Assembly: GCA_020433835.1 (NCBI GenBank)
Contig: JAGRBY010000162.1
Span: 1 to 12,628 of the forward strand
Direction: 5' to 3'
DNA: 12,628 nt
Origin: Anaerolineae bacterium
GTDB lineage: Bacteria; Chloroflexota; Anaerolineae; 4572-78; J111
Shown: piece by piece, positions 5,215 through 12,594 of the stretch
Position numbering within the stretch: position 1 is the stretch's first letter
Layout: each line of letters begins with the position of its first letter
Position numbers and translations under genes: made by a program
The notes under the pieces: model-generated
What the model saw: only the letters and a program-made list of their open reading frames with translations
What the model was told of the DNA's origin: nothing
Databases searched by the model: none

Positions 5215-6679
5215 AACTTTTTCTTTGCTGCGGCTCACAGCGGCCGGATCTGTATAAAACTGAGGCGAGTGCGAGGACAATGGCTACGTGTAAATACATA
5301 CCCTGGACATAGAGGTTGTCGACAAGGTTATGCACATGAAGATGAACAAGAATTCCGATTATCCCAACTGCAACAGCTTTGTGAAAATTACCATTATTTT
5401 GCACCGTTGCCCATAATAATCCAAAAGTTAGAATCCAAAAAATCAGATAACCCGTTATGCCGATCAACCCGGCTTCGGCACCGATATTAAGCAGATAATT
5501 ATGAGCATGGCCCAGCGGATCGAGCCAGGGTCCAACGGTATAAGCCGGATAAACGGCGGCATAATTGCCAATGCCAACGCCCAGCCACAAGTTATCGCGC
5601 CACATTTCACGGGCAGCCTGCCAGTGGGCCAGGCGCTCTAGCGTAGCAAAGTTGGCGTCGGTAACTTCAGCGTTGGCAACATCGGTGATATTAATGGCGT
5701 CCACGGCATCGACCACACGCTGAACCACGGCATTATACGGCGAGTTGGTATCTGTAGCGTCAATCGCGGGGATAAGCGATAGGCTAAAGGAGCTGAGCAA
5801 TCCGATCATGACGCCGATGAGGGCTATTGTACCAAACGCCAAGGCTATTTTTTTGCTCCAAACCATGAGTGTCACAATGCTTGCGGCGGCAAAGCCCAAT
5901 AAAGCGCCTCTCGATTGGCTGGCCAACAGCGCCGCCAGCAGCAGGCTCAGTGGCAGGCACAGTATCCCAAAACTTAACAGCCAGACGAGTTTTGGTTTGT
6001 TTGATAGTAATGTTGAGAAATTTTGGGTAAAGGCCCAGATGGTTAAAGCCAGAGCCATCGGCAAAATTAGGCCCAGATAACCGCCGTACGGATTGGGTTG
6101 GGCAAAGGTGCCGTATGCTCGTAGAAATCGACCGTCAAACAAAAGAAAACCTTCCGGCCCCACTTTGAAGATAAACTGATATAAACCTAAACCGGCCTGT
6201 ATTAAACCGGCCATGAGTATGGTCATCACCACCCACGGAATACGTTGCACCGAGAGCAGATTGAAAACAAACAGATAGATCGCCAGCATCTCCACCCACT
6301 TAACCGTTTCAACCAGGCTGGCCCCCAGCGAAAATGTGGTTAACCACGATAGACTAATTGTACTTAAAATAAGAAAAAATGCTCCGGTGAGAGGGCCAAG
6401 CATAATTTTTGGTTTCTCCCGAACGACAGTGGGCGTAGCCAGCAGCTTCAACAGCCATGTTGATAGCCCTAACGCCAAAATGACCTCCATCAGGCCAACC
6501 CGAGCGCCACCGACTTCAATAGCCAGCAAACTGCTCAACGGGATCACAAGGATAAGCAGGTAAAGATACAAAATAGGCTGGATGAGAGCAGCGACAAAAA
6601 ATGCCGAACCGCCCACAAGCAGTACTGCCGCCGAAAGGGGTAAAACAGCCAAAGCCAGACCTGTAACCACCGTAAGCAC
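5186..6679 (-). CDS. O-antigen ligase/polymerase-like polytopic membrane protein (Wzy_C family)
   Basis: The 497-residue protein has about a dozen hydrophobic helices and the layout of the O-antigen ligase (WaaL) / polymerase (Wzy) superfamily, which joins lipid-linked glycans on the outer face of the inner membrane. Family landmarks: FLRAYGTFAQPNPYGGYLG (185-203), SQSRGALLG (254-262) at the end of a helix, a large external loop (about 305-395) with LGVGIGNY (366-373) and GHAHNYLLNIGAEAGLIG (390-407), and HNLVDNLYVQG (450-460) in the last helices. The charged periplasmic loop before the HAHN motif is typical. The GTG start at 6679 has no visible ribosome site. The frame stays open upstream right back to the stop of the preceding gene, so a non-standard start is possible (see finding). 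It follows the UDP-glucuronate decarboxylase by 96 bp and overlaps the GtrA-like gene. Ligase and polymerase cannot be separated by sequence reading. Confidence 0.88.
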   Translation of the reverse strand: MLTVVTGLALAVLPLSAAVLLVGGSAFFVAALIQPILYLYLLILVIPLSSLLAIEVGGARVGLMEVILALGLSTWLLKLLATPTVVREKPKIMLGPLTGAFFLILSTISLSWLTTFSLGASLVETVKWVEMLAIYLFVFNLLSVQRIPWVVMTILMAGLIQAGLGLYQFIFKVGPEGFLLFDGRFLRAYGTFAQPNPYGGYLGLILPMALALTIWAFTQNFSTLLSNKPKLVWLLSFGILCLPLSLLLAALLASQSRGALLGFAAASIVTLMVWSKKIALAFGTIALIGVMIGLLSSFSLSLIPAIDATDTNSPYNAVVQRVVDAVDAINITDVANAEVTDANFATLERLAHWQAAREMWRDNLWLGVGIGNYAAVYPAYTVGPWLDPLGHAHNYLLNIGAEAGLIGITGYLIFWILTFGLLWATVQNNGNFHKAVAVGIIGILVHLHVHNLVDNLYVQGMYLHVAIVLALASVLYRSGRCEPQQRKSYDHLTTFHH

Positions 6680-6775
6680 CGTAACGATGAAGGTCTGGCT
6701 TTTAACATGTAGGGTTATAGGGGACAGCGTAAGCCCTAAAAGTTTCTTTAGAGCAACGTGTGCATAAATAATTAT

Positions 6776-7723
6776 CTACCTCTTGACCACTTTTTTGAAG
6801 TAGTTGATAGTTTCGGTTAAACCCTCATCCAGCGAAACCTTCGGTTCCCAATCCAAAATGCGCTTGGCTTTGCTGATATTGGGCTGGCGCACTTTCGGAT
6901 CATCTTTAATGCGCATATCGGTTGGTTGAATAAAGGTAATGTCAGAATTACTATCGGTTAGCTCGATAACTTTTTTCGCAAAATCTAAGATGGTCATTTC
7001 TGAAGGGTTGCCGATGTTCACCGGATCGACTTCATCAGACATCAGCAAGCGATAGATGCCGTCAACCAAATCTTTACAATAGCAGAACGAGCGCGTTCGG
7101 GTGCCGTCACCGTAAACCGTTAGCGGTTCACCGCGCAGTGCTTGGGCGATAAAGTTTGGCACAACCCGGCCATCTTCTTGGCGCATGCGCGGGCCATAGG
7201 TGTTAAAAATACGCACAATACGCGTATCAACACCATGATAACGATGATAAGCCATGGTTAAGGCTTCGGCAAATCGTTTGGCTTCATCATATACCCCTCG
7301 CGGGCCAATGGGGTTAACGTTACCCCAGTAATCTTCGGTTTGGGGATGAACCAGCGGATCGCCGTAGACCTCTGAGGTTGAAGCCAGCAACAGACGCGCG
7401 CCTTTGGCTTTGGCCAGTCCCAGCGCCTTATGCGTACCGAGCGCACCCACCTTCATCGTTTGGATTGGCAGTTCTAAATAATCGATGGGGCTAGCCGGAG
7501 AGGCAAAATGCAAAACAGCATCGAGTTGGCCTTCAATATAAATGTAGTTTGTAACATCGTGATCGATAAACAGGAAGTTCTTGTTTCCGGCCAGATGTTC
7601 AATATTGGCCGTGTTACCGGTGATGAGGTTGTCCATCGCAATAACCTGATGCCCTTCAGCCAGAAACCGGTCACAAAGATGGGATCCTAAGAAACCTGCA
7701 CCCCCCGTAATTAAGACTCGCAT
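6776..7723 (-). CDS. NAD-dependent UDP-glucuronate decarboxylase-like SDR enzyme (UDP-xylose synthase)
   Basis: The 315-residue extended short-chain dehydrogenase is closest to UDP-glucuronic acid decarboxylases, which oxidise, decarboxylate and re-reduce UDP-glucuronate to UDP-xylose in the cytoplasm. It shows the NAD-binding GGAGFLG (7-13), Asp31 after the second strand, [11 protein letters not shown] (72-82), TSEVYGDP (116-123) with Glu118, YDEAKR (145-150) with the Tyr145/Lys149 catalytic pair, [10 protein letters not shown] (171-180), and [16 protein letters not shown] (198-213). The ASPASP and [19 protein letters not shown] segments are characteristic of this subgroup rather than of UDP-glucose 4-epimerases. 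ATG 7723 has AAGGAG 8 bases upstream. It is the first gene of a probable three-gene operon with the ligase-like and GtrA-like genes, feeding xylose units into a surface glycan. A dTDP-glucose dehydratase or generic epimerase is a less likely reading. Confidence 0.92.
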   Translation of the reverse strand: MRVLITGGAGFLGSHLCDRFLAEGHQVIAMDNLITGNTANIEHLAGNKNFLFIDHDVTNYIYIEGQLDAVLHFASPASPIDYLELPIQTMKVGALGTHKALGLAKAKGARLLLASTSEVYGDPLVHPQTEDYWGNVNPIGPRGVYDEAKRFAEALTMAYHRYHGVDTRIVRIFNTYGPRMRQEDGRVVPNFIAQALRGEPLTVYGDGTRTRSFCYCKDLVDGIYRLLMSDEVDPVNIGNPSEMTILDFAKKVIELTDSNSDITFIQPTDMRIKDDPKVRQPNISKAKRILDWEPKVSLDEGLTETINYFKKVVKR

Positions 7724-7838
7724 AATTTTCTCCTTGAAATGATTACAGTTACTTCCATTTTAACCCATAATTCAATGGTGTCGAGTTTGATGGTGTTATA
7801 CGTTAGCCAGAATACGGGTTAAATTACTCGTTTTTGCG

Positions 7839-7844
7839 ATTATA
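7839..7844 (-). promoter_or_regulatory. Candidate -10 element for the polysaccharide operon
   Basis: A perfect TATAAT on the minus strand lies about 115 bp upstream of the ATG at 7723. No good -35 hexamer is found 16-18 bp before it, so this is only a candidate. An alternative nearer the gene, TATAAC at about 7796-7801 with TTTAAC 17 bp before it, is equally weak. Confidence 0.25.
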
Positions 7845-7941
7845 AAGCGTTTCATCATGAATTGCGTTAGAGAAATCACAAAAGATAGTTAGAATTTAAC
7901 CATTCAACAGTTAAAGCTTGGTGTGAAATCTTCTTTTCTTC

Positions 7942-8061
7942 AGGACTTACGCAGTTATAAAGGTGACAGTCACTTGAATGCTCTAAATCGACCTATTTGG
8001 GCTAATCTAACGCTGATTTATTACGAATAAGTGACTGTCACCTGGCTTTTGCGTAAGTCCT
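7942..8061. mobile_element. MITE-like element, 120 bp, with 12-bp terminal inverted repeats
   Basis: Perfect terminal inverted repeats AGGACTTACGCA (7942-7953) and TGCGTAAGTCCT (8050-8061) enclose a second perfect 15-bp inverted repeat, AGGTGACAGTCACTT (7961-7975) with AAGTGACTGTCACCT (8029-8043). Each inner arm also contains its own palindrome, GTGAC-A-GTCAC. There is no open frame inside. No clear target-site duplication flanks it. It lies 22 bp past the stop of the phosphatase gene and upstream of the polysaccharide operon, so transcripts through it would fold into a long stem. The size, ends and lack of coding capacity fit a miniature inverted-repeat transposable element moved in trans. 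The parent insertion sequence is not in this window. Confidence 0.7.
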
Positions 8062-8083
8062 ATTCTTGTTTGATACTCTGAAC

Positions 8084-9097
8084 TCACATTAAATCGCGCT
8101 TTTTCAAGGCTTGGTGCAGCAGTGGTTCCATTTGTCGGCGAATGGCGGTATTAGCGTAGCCCACCCAACTTACTTCGGCTTCAATATTTAATGGCGCTGA
8201 AAGTACCTGGCCATATTCATTCGTGATGACAATGCCAAATTCTCGCGCAATTAGCTCTGTACAGAGATCATACGGATGGCAGCAGATACCCAACTCCAGG
8301 CCGCGCTTAGCCAAAATCTTTTCCATGAGCGGGCGAATATCGGCTACAAAGCGATCTTTGCCCGCTATCAATTCATAAAGCTGGCCGCCGCTGCAAATAT
8401 ATTGATCTTCAAAGCAATGCGCTTTTCCTTTTTTAACCGGCCCTAACGCCCCTAAAACAATTTCTTCATCGATGGCGGCCAACTCTTCTCTGGCTCCCGG
8501 AAAGAAACGGGCCAGCATAGCGTAGCCGTGGGCAATCGACTCTGCCTGCGAGGCACGGAGCGTTAGCGGTTGGCTTTGGCCGGTGATGCGATTAAACCGC
8601 TCGGCCTGCGCCCCCTGTCCGGCCACGGCCCATAAAGAGTCTGATAGATGCTGCTTGATCAGGGGAATTTCCGTTTGGACAGCCAGTTGAATATCGGTGA
8701 GATTGGTCATCGGGCCACGATTGGGAGCCACACCGGTCAAAATCCAGGCGCTGCGTTTTTGATACATAATGCCGCGCGTACCATCGATGGGATCAACAAT
8801 GATACGCCACTGAGCTTCAGCCTCGGACGTTCCATCGGGTAGCGTAATCTGGCCACCGTCCAACCCTTCGGCGATCAAAACTATTGGCGTGTGGACGGCG
8901 ATCTCGCGACTGAAAAAATCGATCAACATTTCCTCGCTAATGCGATCGACGGCGTAAATGGTGTCACCGGCTTCTTCTTTGGCAATTTGGGCCATTTCAT
9001 CGACCGTAGCGGCTTCACAAGCAGCTACCACCGCATCGCGGATGTGGTAATGCAGGGTGCGGATGGGCGTGAGTAACGTTTCAACAGGGTAGGTCAC
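8084..9097 (-). CDS. Inositol-monophosphatase-family sugar phosphatase
   Basis: The 337-residue protein belongs to the Mg2+-dependent, Li+-sensitive phosphatase superfamily (inositol monophosphatase, fructose-1,6-bisphosphatase, 3'-nucleotidase). Seen are [13 protein letters not shown] (44-56), IAEG (75-78) with Glu77 as the first metal ligand, VDPIDGTRG (101-109), in which Asp102, Asp105 and Thr107 form the core metal site, and [16 protein letters not shown] (273-288) with Asp277 in the place of the usual C-terminal WDxAAG aspartate. The usual EE pair is EG, and the C-terminal motif is divergent. At 337 residues it is longer than the roughly 260 of ordinary members, so the substrate is uncertain. 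The GTG start at 9097 has AAGGA 9-10 bases upstream. It stands between a terminator (9142-9181) and the MITE-like element, probably as a single-gene unit. It acts in the cytoplasm. Confidence 0.88.
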   Translation of the reverse strand: MTYPVETLLTPIRTLHYHIRDAVVAACEAATVDEMAQIAKEEAGDTIYAVDRISEEMLIDFFSREIAVHTPIVLIAEGLDGGQITLPDGTSEAEAQWRIIVDPIDGTRGIMYQKRSAWILTGVAPNRGPMTNLTDIQLAVQTEIPLIKQHLSDSLWAVAGQGAQAERFNRITGQSQPLTLRASQAESIAHGYAMLARFFPGAREELAAIDEEIVLGALGPVKKGKAHCFEDQYICSGGQLYELIAGKDRFVADIRPLMEKILAKRGLELGICCHPYDLCTELIAREFGIVITNEYGQVLSAPLNIEAEVSWVGYANTAIRRQMEPLLHQALKKRDLM

Positions 9098-9141
9098 GGG
9101 TGATTTTCCTTGCTACAAACGTGAATTTTACAAAGCATAAT

Positions 9142-9181
9142 AAAAAGGTGACAGCTACCCTGGTAAGTTGTAGCTGCCACC
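9142..9181 (-). terminator. Intrinsic terminator after the lipoprotein gene
   Basis: On the minus strand GGTGGCAGCTAC (9181-9170) pairs with GTAGCTGTCACC (9158-9147) over 12 positions with one G-U pair and an 11-base loop, followed directly by TTTTT (9146-9142). It lies 28 bp past the lipoprotein stop and ahead of the phosphatase gene. The G-U wobble favours the minus-strand transcript, since the plus strand would have an A-C mismatch. Confidence 0.85.
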
Positions 9182-9209
9182 CTGGTTTTAACAACGGATA
9201 CCGTTTTTG

Positions 9210-10064
9210 TCAATTGACCTTTTGAAAGGTAATCTCATACGAGAAGTGAACGTTATAAAAAGGCGGCTCGCAGCGAACATCAATTGTAGGGCAAACAGAG
9301 TTCTCATTTTCAATGGTGCCTAATTTCCCTACAACATCCGGTGTGAATGGATAGAGTGTATTCATCTGATTCGAGATTTGGCTGGTGGTTGGACCGCTGG
9401 GGTCGGCTGCAACATAAAGTTTGAAGGGTTCATATTCCATCATAATCTCGGCTTTACCCGGCCCTTTATCGCCGGTGACCACTTCCAGCGCGCTGCCGTT
9501 GGAGTCTTTGACGACGGCTCCGTCCAGGCCGTTGCCGTTTTGATCCAAAACGGTTAAAAAGATCATATGCATGCCGCCTTTGTTAAAGATGCCGCCGTTG
9601 TTCTCGCCTTCGCCCAGCACTTTGTAATGGACGATCTGATAAGCTTCGTTAGCAGTCGCTTCCGGCTCAGCAGTCGGCTCGGCGGTGGGTTCTGCCGGTA
9701 CGGGGACAGCGGTTGGCTGTTCCGGTTCTGGGGCAGGCTCATCGGCTACCGGCTCTTCTGCCGGGGCTTCCGTGGGTTCCGCAGTTGGCTCTTCCGTCGG
9801 TTCTTCCGTGGGCGTCTCTGTAGGTTCAACTGTTGGCGTTTCGGTGGGTGGGACCGGCGTTGAGGTCGCTGTTGGTGGGATGGGAGTAGCTGTATTTGTA
9901 ACTAAAACAGCGACAACCGTTTCAGTGGGAGGCGGTTTAGGTGTTTTGGTCGGAGTGGCTGTTGGGGCAGAGTCGACGCGGGTTAAAAAATTAGGCCCAC
10001 AAGCCAGGCTCATTACACACAGCAATAGTCCTGCCCCGTAAAGTTTAAGACGAGGATAGTTCAT
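9210..10064 (-). CDS. Secreted lipoprotein with Thr/Pro/Glu linker and C-terminal beta-rich domain
   Basis: From the ATG at 10064 the product has 284 residues. Residues 1-22 are a lipoprotein signal (NYPRLK, hydrophobic core, VMSLAC) with Cys22 as the lipidated residue. Residues 33-137 are a low-complexity linker of TPT, EPTEEPT and AEPTAEPE repeats, probably an extended cell-surface spacer. Residues 140-284 form a beta-rich domain containing LTVLDQNGNGLDGAVVKDSNG, which resembles carboxypeptidase-regulatory/Ig-like folds, plus a cysteine pair (258, 265) that may form a disulfide. An upstream in-frame start at 10109 would add 15 residues including charged ones ahead of the signal. I prefer 10064 because it begins a proper signal peptide, with AGGAAGGAG about 12 bases before it. 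An extended -10 promoter lies at 10116-10144 and a terminator at 9142-9181. Ligand unknown; a wall- or glycan-associated binding role is inferred. Confidence 0.85.
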   Translation of the reverse strand: MNYPRLKLYGAGLLLCVMSLACGPNFLTRVDSAPTATPTKTPKPPPTETVVAVLVTNTATPIPPTATSTPVPPTETPTVEPTETPTEEPTEEPTAEPTEAPAEEPVADEPAPEPEQPTAVPVPAEPTAEPTAEPEATANEAYQIVHYKVLGEGENNGGIFNKGGMHMIFLTVLDQNGNGLDGAVVKDSNGSALEVVTGDKGPGKAEIMMEYEPFKLYVAADPSGPTTSQISNQMNTLYPFTPDVVGKLGTIENENSVCPTIDVRCEPPFYNVHFSYEITFQKVN

Positions 10065-10099
10065 AATGCGGCATTTCTCCTTCCTTAAGATAAGCCGTA

Positions 10100-11290
10100 A
10101 TGATAACAATCGAGGATTATACCAAAAGCATGGAGACCGTCCAAAAGTCGGCTAATCAACTCAATTATCGCCAAATGCCGGCCTCATCTCCGCCTGCAAT
10201 ACTCCGTTTGAACCTGCCTCCGGAATTGGCCCAGAAATTTGTACTTTACGGGCTGGTTATGGTGTTGGTGGGGGCCGCTTTGTGCTGGTTGGGATACACG
10301 CAGGTGCGTTCCTACTACGCACCGCCGACCGTAAAAATAGGTTTGGTGGCCCCATTTGAAGGATTATATCGCGCCTCGGGCTACGAAGTGCTTTTCGCGG
10401 TTAAGTTGGCGCTGCAAGAGCGCAACACAGGGCAGGGCATCCGGGGCTATCGGGTAGAGTTGGTGGCACTCAATGATTTTAACGAGGCCGCCTCGGCGGC
10501 TCAACAAGCCCGTGCCCTGGTGGCTGATCCCGATATCATAGGGGTGATTGGCCATCTCACGCCCGCCACAACCCGCGCCGCACTGCCCATCTATCAAGAA
10601 GCAAATCTTGCGGTCGCCATTCCGTGGAGTGTTGAAGCGGCTGCTCTCACTCAAGATGACGGTGTTGTTAGCCTTGCAGCGACTGTAGAAGAAACCAACG
10701 CGCAGCTTGCAACGTTCATTCAAGGTATGAACGTCGAACCGAGTATAATAGACAGCATCGTTTTAGCCTCGGTTCCGTCTGGAGTTCAAGCGGTCGAGTT
10801 AGCAACCGATGCGGTAACGGCGGGAAATATTGTATTGAATTTATCAGAAATTTCTTCTGAAAAACCGATAACCGTGTTTGGCCAAGTCGAAAGCGGCAAT
10901 CTCCAGCTTATTCAGGTAGCCGGAGACGCCGCCAATGGGGTGATCTTTGTATCGCCGGGGCCTGGCCCGGCAGAAGTGGCTGACGGCTCTCATTTTGTCG
11001 ATGCCTATCAGGCCATGACCGGTCTTTTACCGGGGCCGAGAGCCGCACTGGCTTATGATGCCGCAAATGTTTTGCTTGATTCGCTAGAGCAAGCTATTAT
11101 TAAAGGTCATGGAAATTGGCAATTTACACAACCTAATCGCGTTGATGTGAGCGCTTCGATGATGACCGTACAGAGGCCCGGTGTCAGTGGCCCTATTGCC
11201 TTCCGCTCCAACGGTTTACGGATCGAAGCCCCGATATGGATCTATCAAATTTCTAAGTCGACATACCCTGGAACACGAATCTATCCCTAA
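10100..11290 (+). CDS. Membrane-anchored periplasmic-binding-protein-fold protein (branched-chain amino-acid receptor-like)
   Basis: The 396-residue protein has a polar N-terminal tail, one hydrophobic helix (about 46-66, FVLYGLVMVLVGAALCWLGY) and then a type I periplasmic-binding-protein fold (about 77-386) like LivJ/AmiC: VKIGLVAPFEGLYRASGYEVLFAVKLALQERN opens lobe 1, IIGVIGHLTPATTRAALPIYQEANLAVAIPWS is the hinge/binding core, and GVIFVSPGPGP and RAALAYDAANVLLDSL follow in lobe 2. There is no lipobox, so it should stay anchored with the tail inside. Lobe 2 looks shorter than usual around 215-260. No ABC permease or ATPase is near; instead a glycosyltransferase follows 10 bp later, so a sensory or binding role is more likely than transport. 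The start is uncertain: ATG 10100 has a poor ribosome site, and ATG 10130 (residue 11) is an alternative. Both keep the helix. Confidence 0.82.
   Translation: MITIEDYTKSMETVQKSANQLNYRQMPASSPPAILRLNLPPELAQKFVLYGLVMVLVGAALCWLGYTQVRSYYAPPTVKIGLVAPFEGLYRASGYEVLFAVKLALQERNTGQGIRGYRVELVALNDFNEAASAAQQARALVADPDIIGVIGHLTPATTRAALPIYQEANLAVAIPWSVEAAALTQDDGVVSLAATVEETNAQLATFIQGMNVEPSIIDSIVLASVPSGVQAVELATDAVTAGNIVLNLSEISSEKPITVFGQVESGNLQLIQVAGDAANGVIFVSPGPGPAEVADGSHFVDAYQAMTGLLPGPRAALAYDAANVLLDSLEQAIIKGHGNWQFTQPNRVDVSASMMTVQRPGVSGPIAFRSNGLRIEAPIWIYQISKSTYPGTRIYP
10116..10144 (-). promoter_or_regulatory. Extended -10 promoter for the lipoprotein gene
   Basis: On the minus strand a perfect TATAAT (10116-10121) is preceded by TGG, giving the extended TGnTATAAT form, with TTGGAC (10139-10144) 17 bp further up. 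Transcription would begin near 10109, about 45 nt before the lipoprotein ATG. It overlaps the 5' codons of the divergent gene. Confidence 0.6.
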
Positions 11291-11300
11291 CAAAGACGTT

Positions 11301-12533
11301 ATGCGAATTCTAATGCTGTCATGGGAGTATCCTCCCGATATCGCCGGTGGTCTGGGGCGCCACGTAGCTGAATTAGCTCCCGCTCTCGTTCAACAAGGCG
11401 TACAACTCGATATTGTAACTCCAATTCCAAAACCCTTCATGAGTCTTTTTCCCGCTTCATTTGAATTTGACCCCTCGCAGGTTATCTCCAGAGCCCGTAT
11501 CAACGTTGAAGATGGCATTGCGGTACACAGAGTGTTGGTTCCGCATCATGAAAAGCCGGTTGATATCTTCACTCGGGCTACCGAGGTAAACCAAGTTTTA
11601 GAACAATACGTTCTGGCTCTTTACGATCAGGGTCAAAAGTGGGATCTGCTTCATACCCACGACTGGCTGACCGGTTATGCCAGTATTGCTCTGCACCATG
11701 CCAAAAATCTGCCTTTAATAACAACGATTCACGCTACGGAACGAGGCCGCAGTCGGGGCTACATTTGGAACGATTTACAGCGTGCCATTGATCAGTCGGA
11801 ACAAGATCTCATCCATCAGTCAGATGAGATTATCGTGTGTAGTCATTATATGAACTCGGAACTCCAGGCCTTTTTTCATGTGCCGCCAGAAAAAATGCGT
11901 GTAGTTCCCAACGGGGTCGATATTAAAATGCTGCACGTTCAAAGCGAAGATCCCGTGGCGTTTCGGGCTAAATATGCCGAACCCCACGAAGAAATTGTCT
12001 TTACTGTCTCGCGTCTGGTGCATGAGAAAGGTATCCATCGGTTAGTTGAGGCCGCACCACGTATTTTGTCTGAGTGTTCAACCGCCCAAATTGTCATAGC
12101 CGGCCGCGGTCCGGAAGCAGATAACTTGAAACGTCAGGCCGAACAGCTTCAGATCGCCGATCACATAAACTTTATTGGCTTCGTCTCCGATGAAGAGCGA
12201 AACCTGCTGTTTAAAGTTGCCAATTGTGCCGTCTTTCCCAGTTTGTACGAACCGTTTGGGATTGTGGCCCTCGAAGCAATGGCCCTTGGCTGCCCGGTTA
12301 TTGTTAGCGAAGTTGGCGGCCTGGCTGAAATTGTTGAGCACGAAGAAACCGGCATTACCATTTACCCTGATGACCCCAATTCGGTGGCCTGGGGTGTTGT
12401 GCGCGTTCTGCATCATCCGCACAATGCTCAAGAACACGCATTTAAAGCGCGTCGCCAGGTTGATGATCTATTTAACTGGCCTCGCATTGCCGGTTTAACA
12501 AAAGAAATTTATAAAGCAATCATCGCTAAGTAA
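11301..12533 (+). CDS. GT4-family glycosyltransferase (glycogen-synthase-like GT-B fold)
   Basis: From the ATG at 11301 the product has 410 residues. It opens MRILMLSWEYPPDIAGGLGRH, the N-terminal strand and glycine loop of GT-B retaining glycosyltransferases. HTHDWLTGYASIAL (118-131) and TTIHATERGRSRG (141-153) are characteristic of glycogen-synthase-like GT4 enzymes. The C-terminal nucleotide-sugar domain has VVPNGVDI (201-208), TVSRLVHEKGIHRLVEA (235-251) with Arg238 and Lys243 for phosphate binding, and the E-x7-E motif EPFGIVALE (317-325) followed by AMALGCPVIVSEVGGLAEIV. A longer reading from 11181 overlaps the preceding gene and is rejected, because the family N-terminus starts at MRIL. 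It follows the binding-fold gene by 10 bp, so the two are probably co-transcribed. Donor and acceptor (glucan or surface polysaccharide) are unknown. Cytoplasmic. Confidence 0.93.
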   Translation: MRILMLSWEYPPDIAGGLGRHVAELAPALVQQGVQLDIVTPIPKPFMSLFPASFEFDPSQVISRARINVEDGIAVHRVLVPHHEKPVDIFTRATEVNQVLEQYVLALYDQGQKWDLLHTHDWLTGYASIALHHAKNLPLITTIHATERGRSRGYIWNDLQRAIDQSEQDLIHQSDEIIVCSHYMNSELQAFFHVPPEKMRVVPNGVDIKMLHVQSEDPVAFRAKYAEPHEEIVFTVSRLVHEKGIHRLVEAAPRILSECSTAQIVIAGRGPEADNLKRQAEQLQIADHINFIGFVSDEERNLLFKVANCAVFPSLYEPFGIVALEAMALGCPVIVSEVGGLAEIVEHEETGITIYPDDPNSVAWGVVRVLHHPHNAQEHAFKARRQVDDLFNWPRIAGLTKEIYKAIIAK

Positions 12534-12565
12534 GCCGCAGCCGAGTGGTTTGCCAAAAATTTCAC

Positions 12566-12594
12566 TTGACAGCTTTTAGCACTTATGTTACACT
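12566..12594 (+). promoter_or_regulatory. Strong sigma70-type promoter directed out of the window
   Basis: A consensus TTGACA (12566-12571), a 17-bp spacer, and TACACT (12589-12594) with TG one base before it make this the best promoter-like match noticed in the window. It lies 33 bp past the GT4 stop and must drive a gene or RNA beyond 12628. Confidence 0.75.

Noticed and set aside
9685..10041. 118-residue Gly/Ser/Val-rich plus-strand frame
   Set aside because: It is the antisense shadow of the lipoprotein's Thr/Pro/Glu linker, whose low-complexity codons keep the opposite strand free of stops.
11181..11300. Longer N-terminus for the GT4 glycosyltransferase
   Set aside because: It overlaps the upstream gene by 110 bp, and the family N-terminus (MRILMLSWEYPP) begins at 11301.
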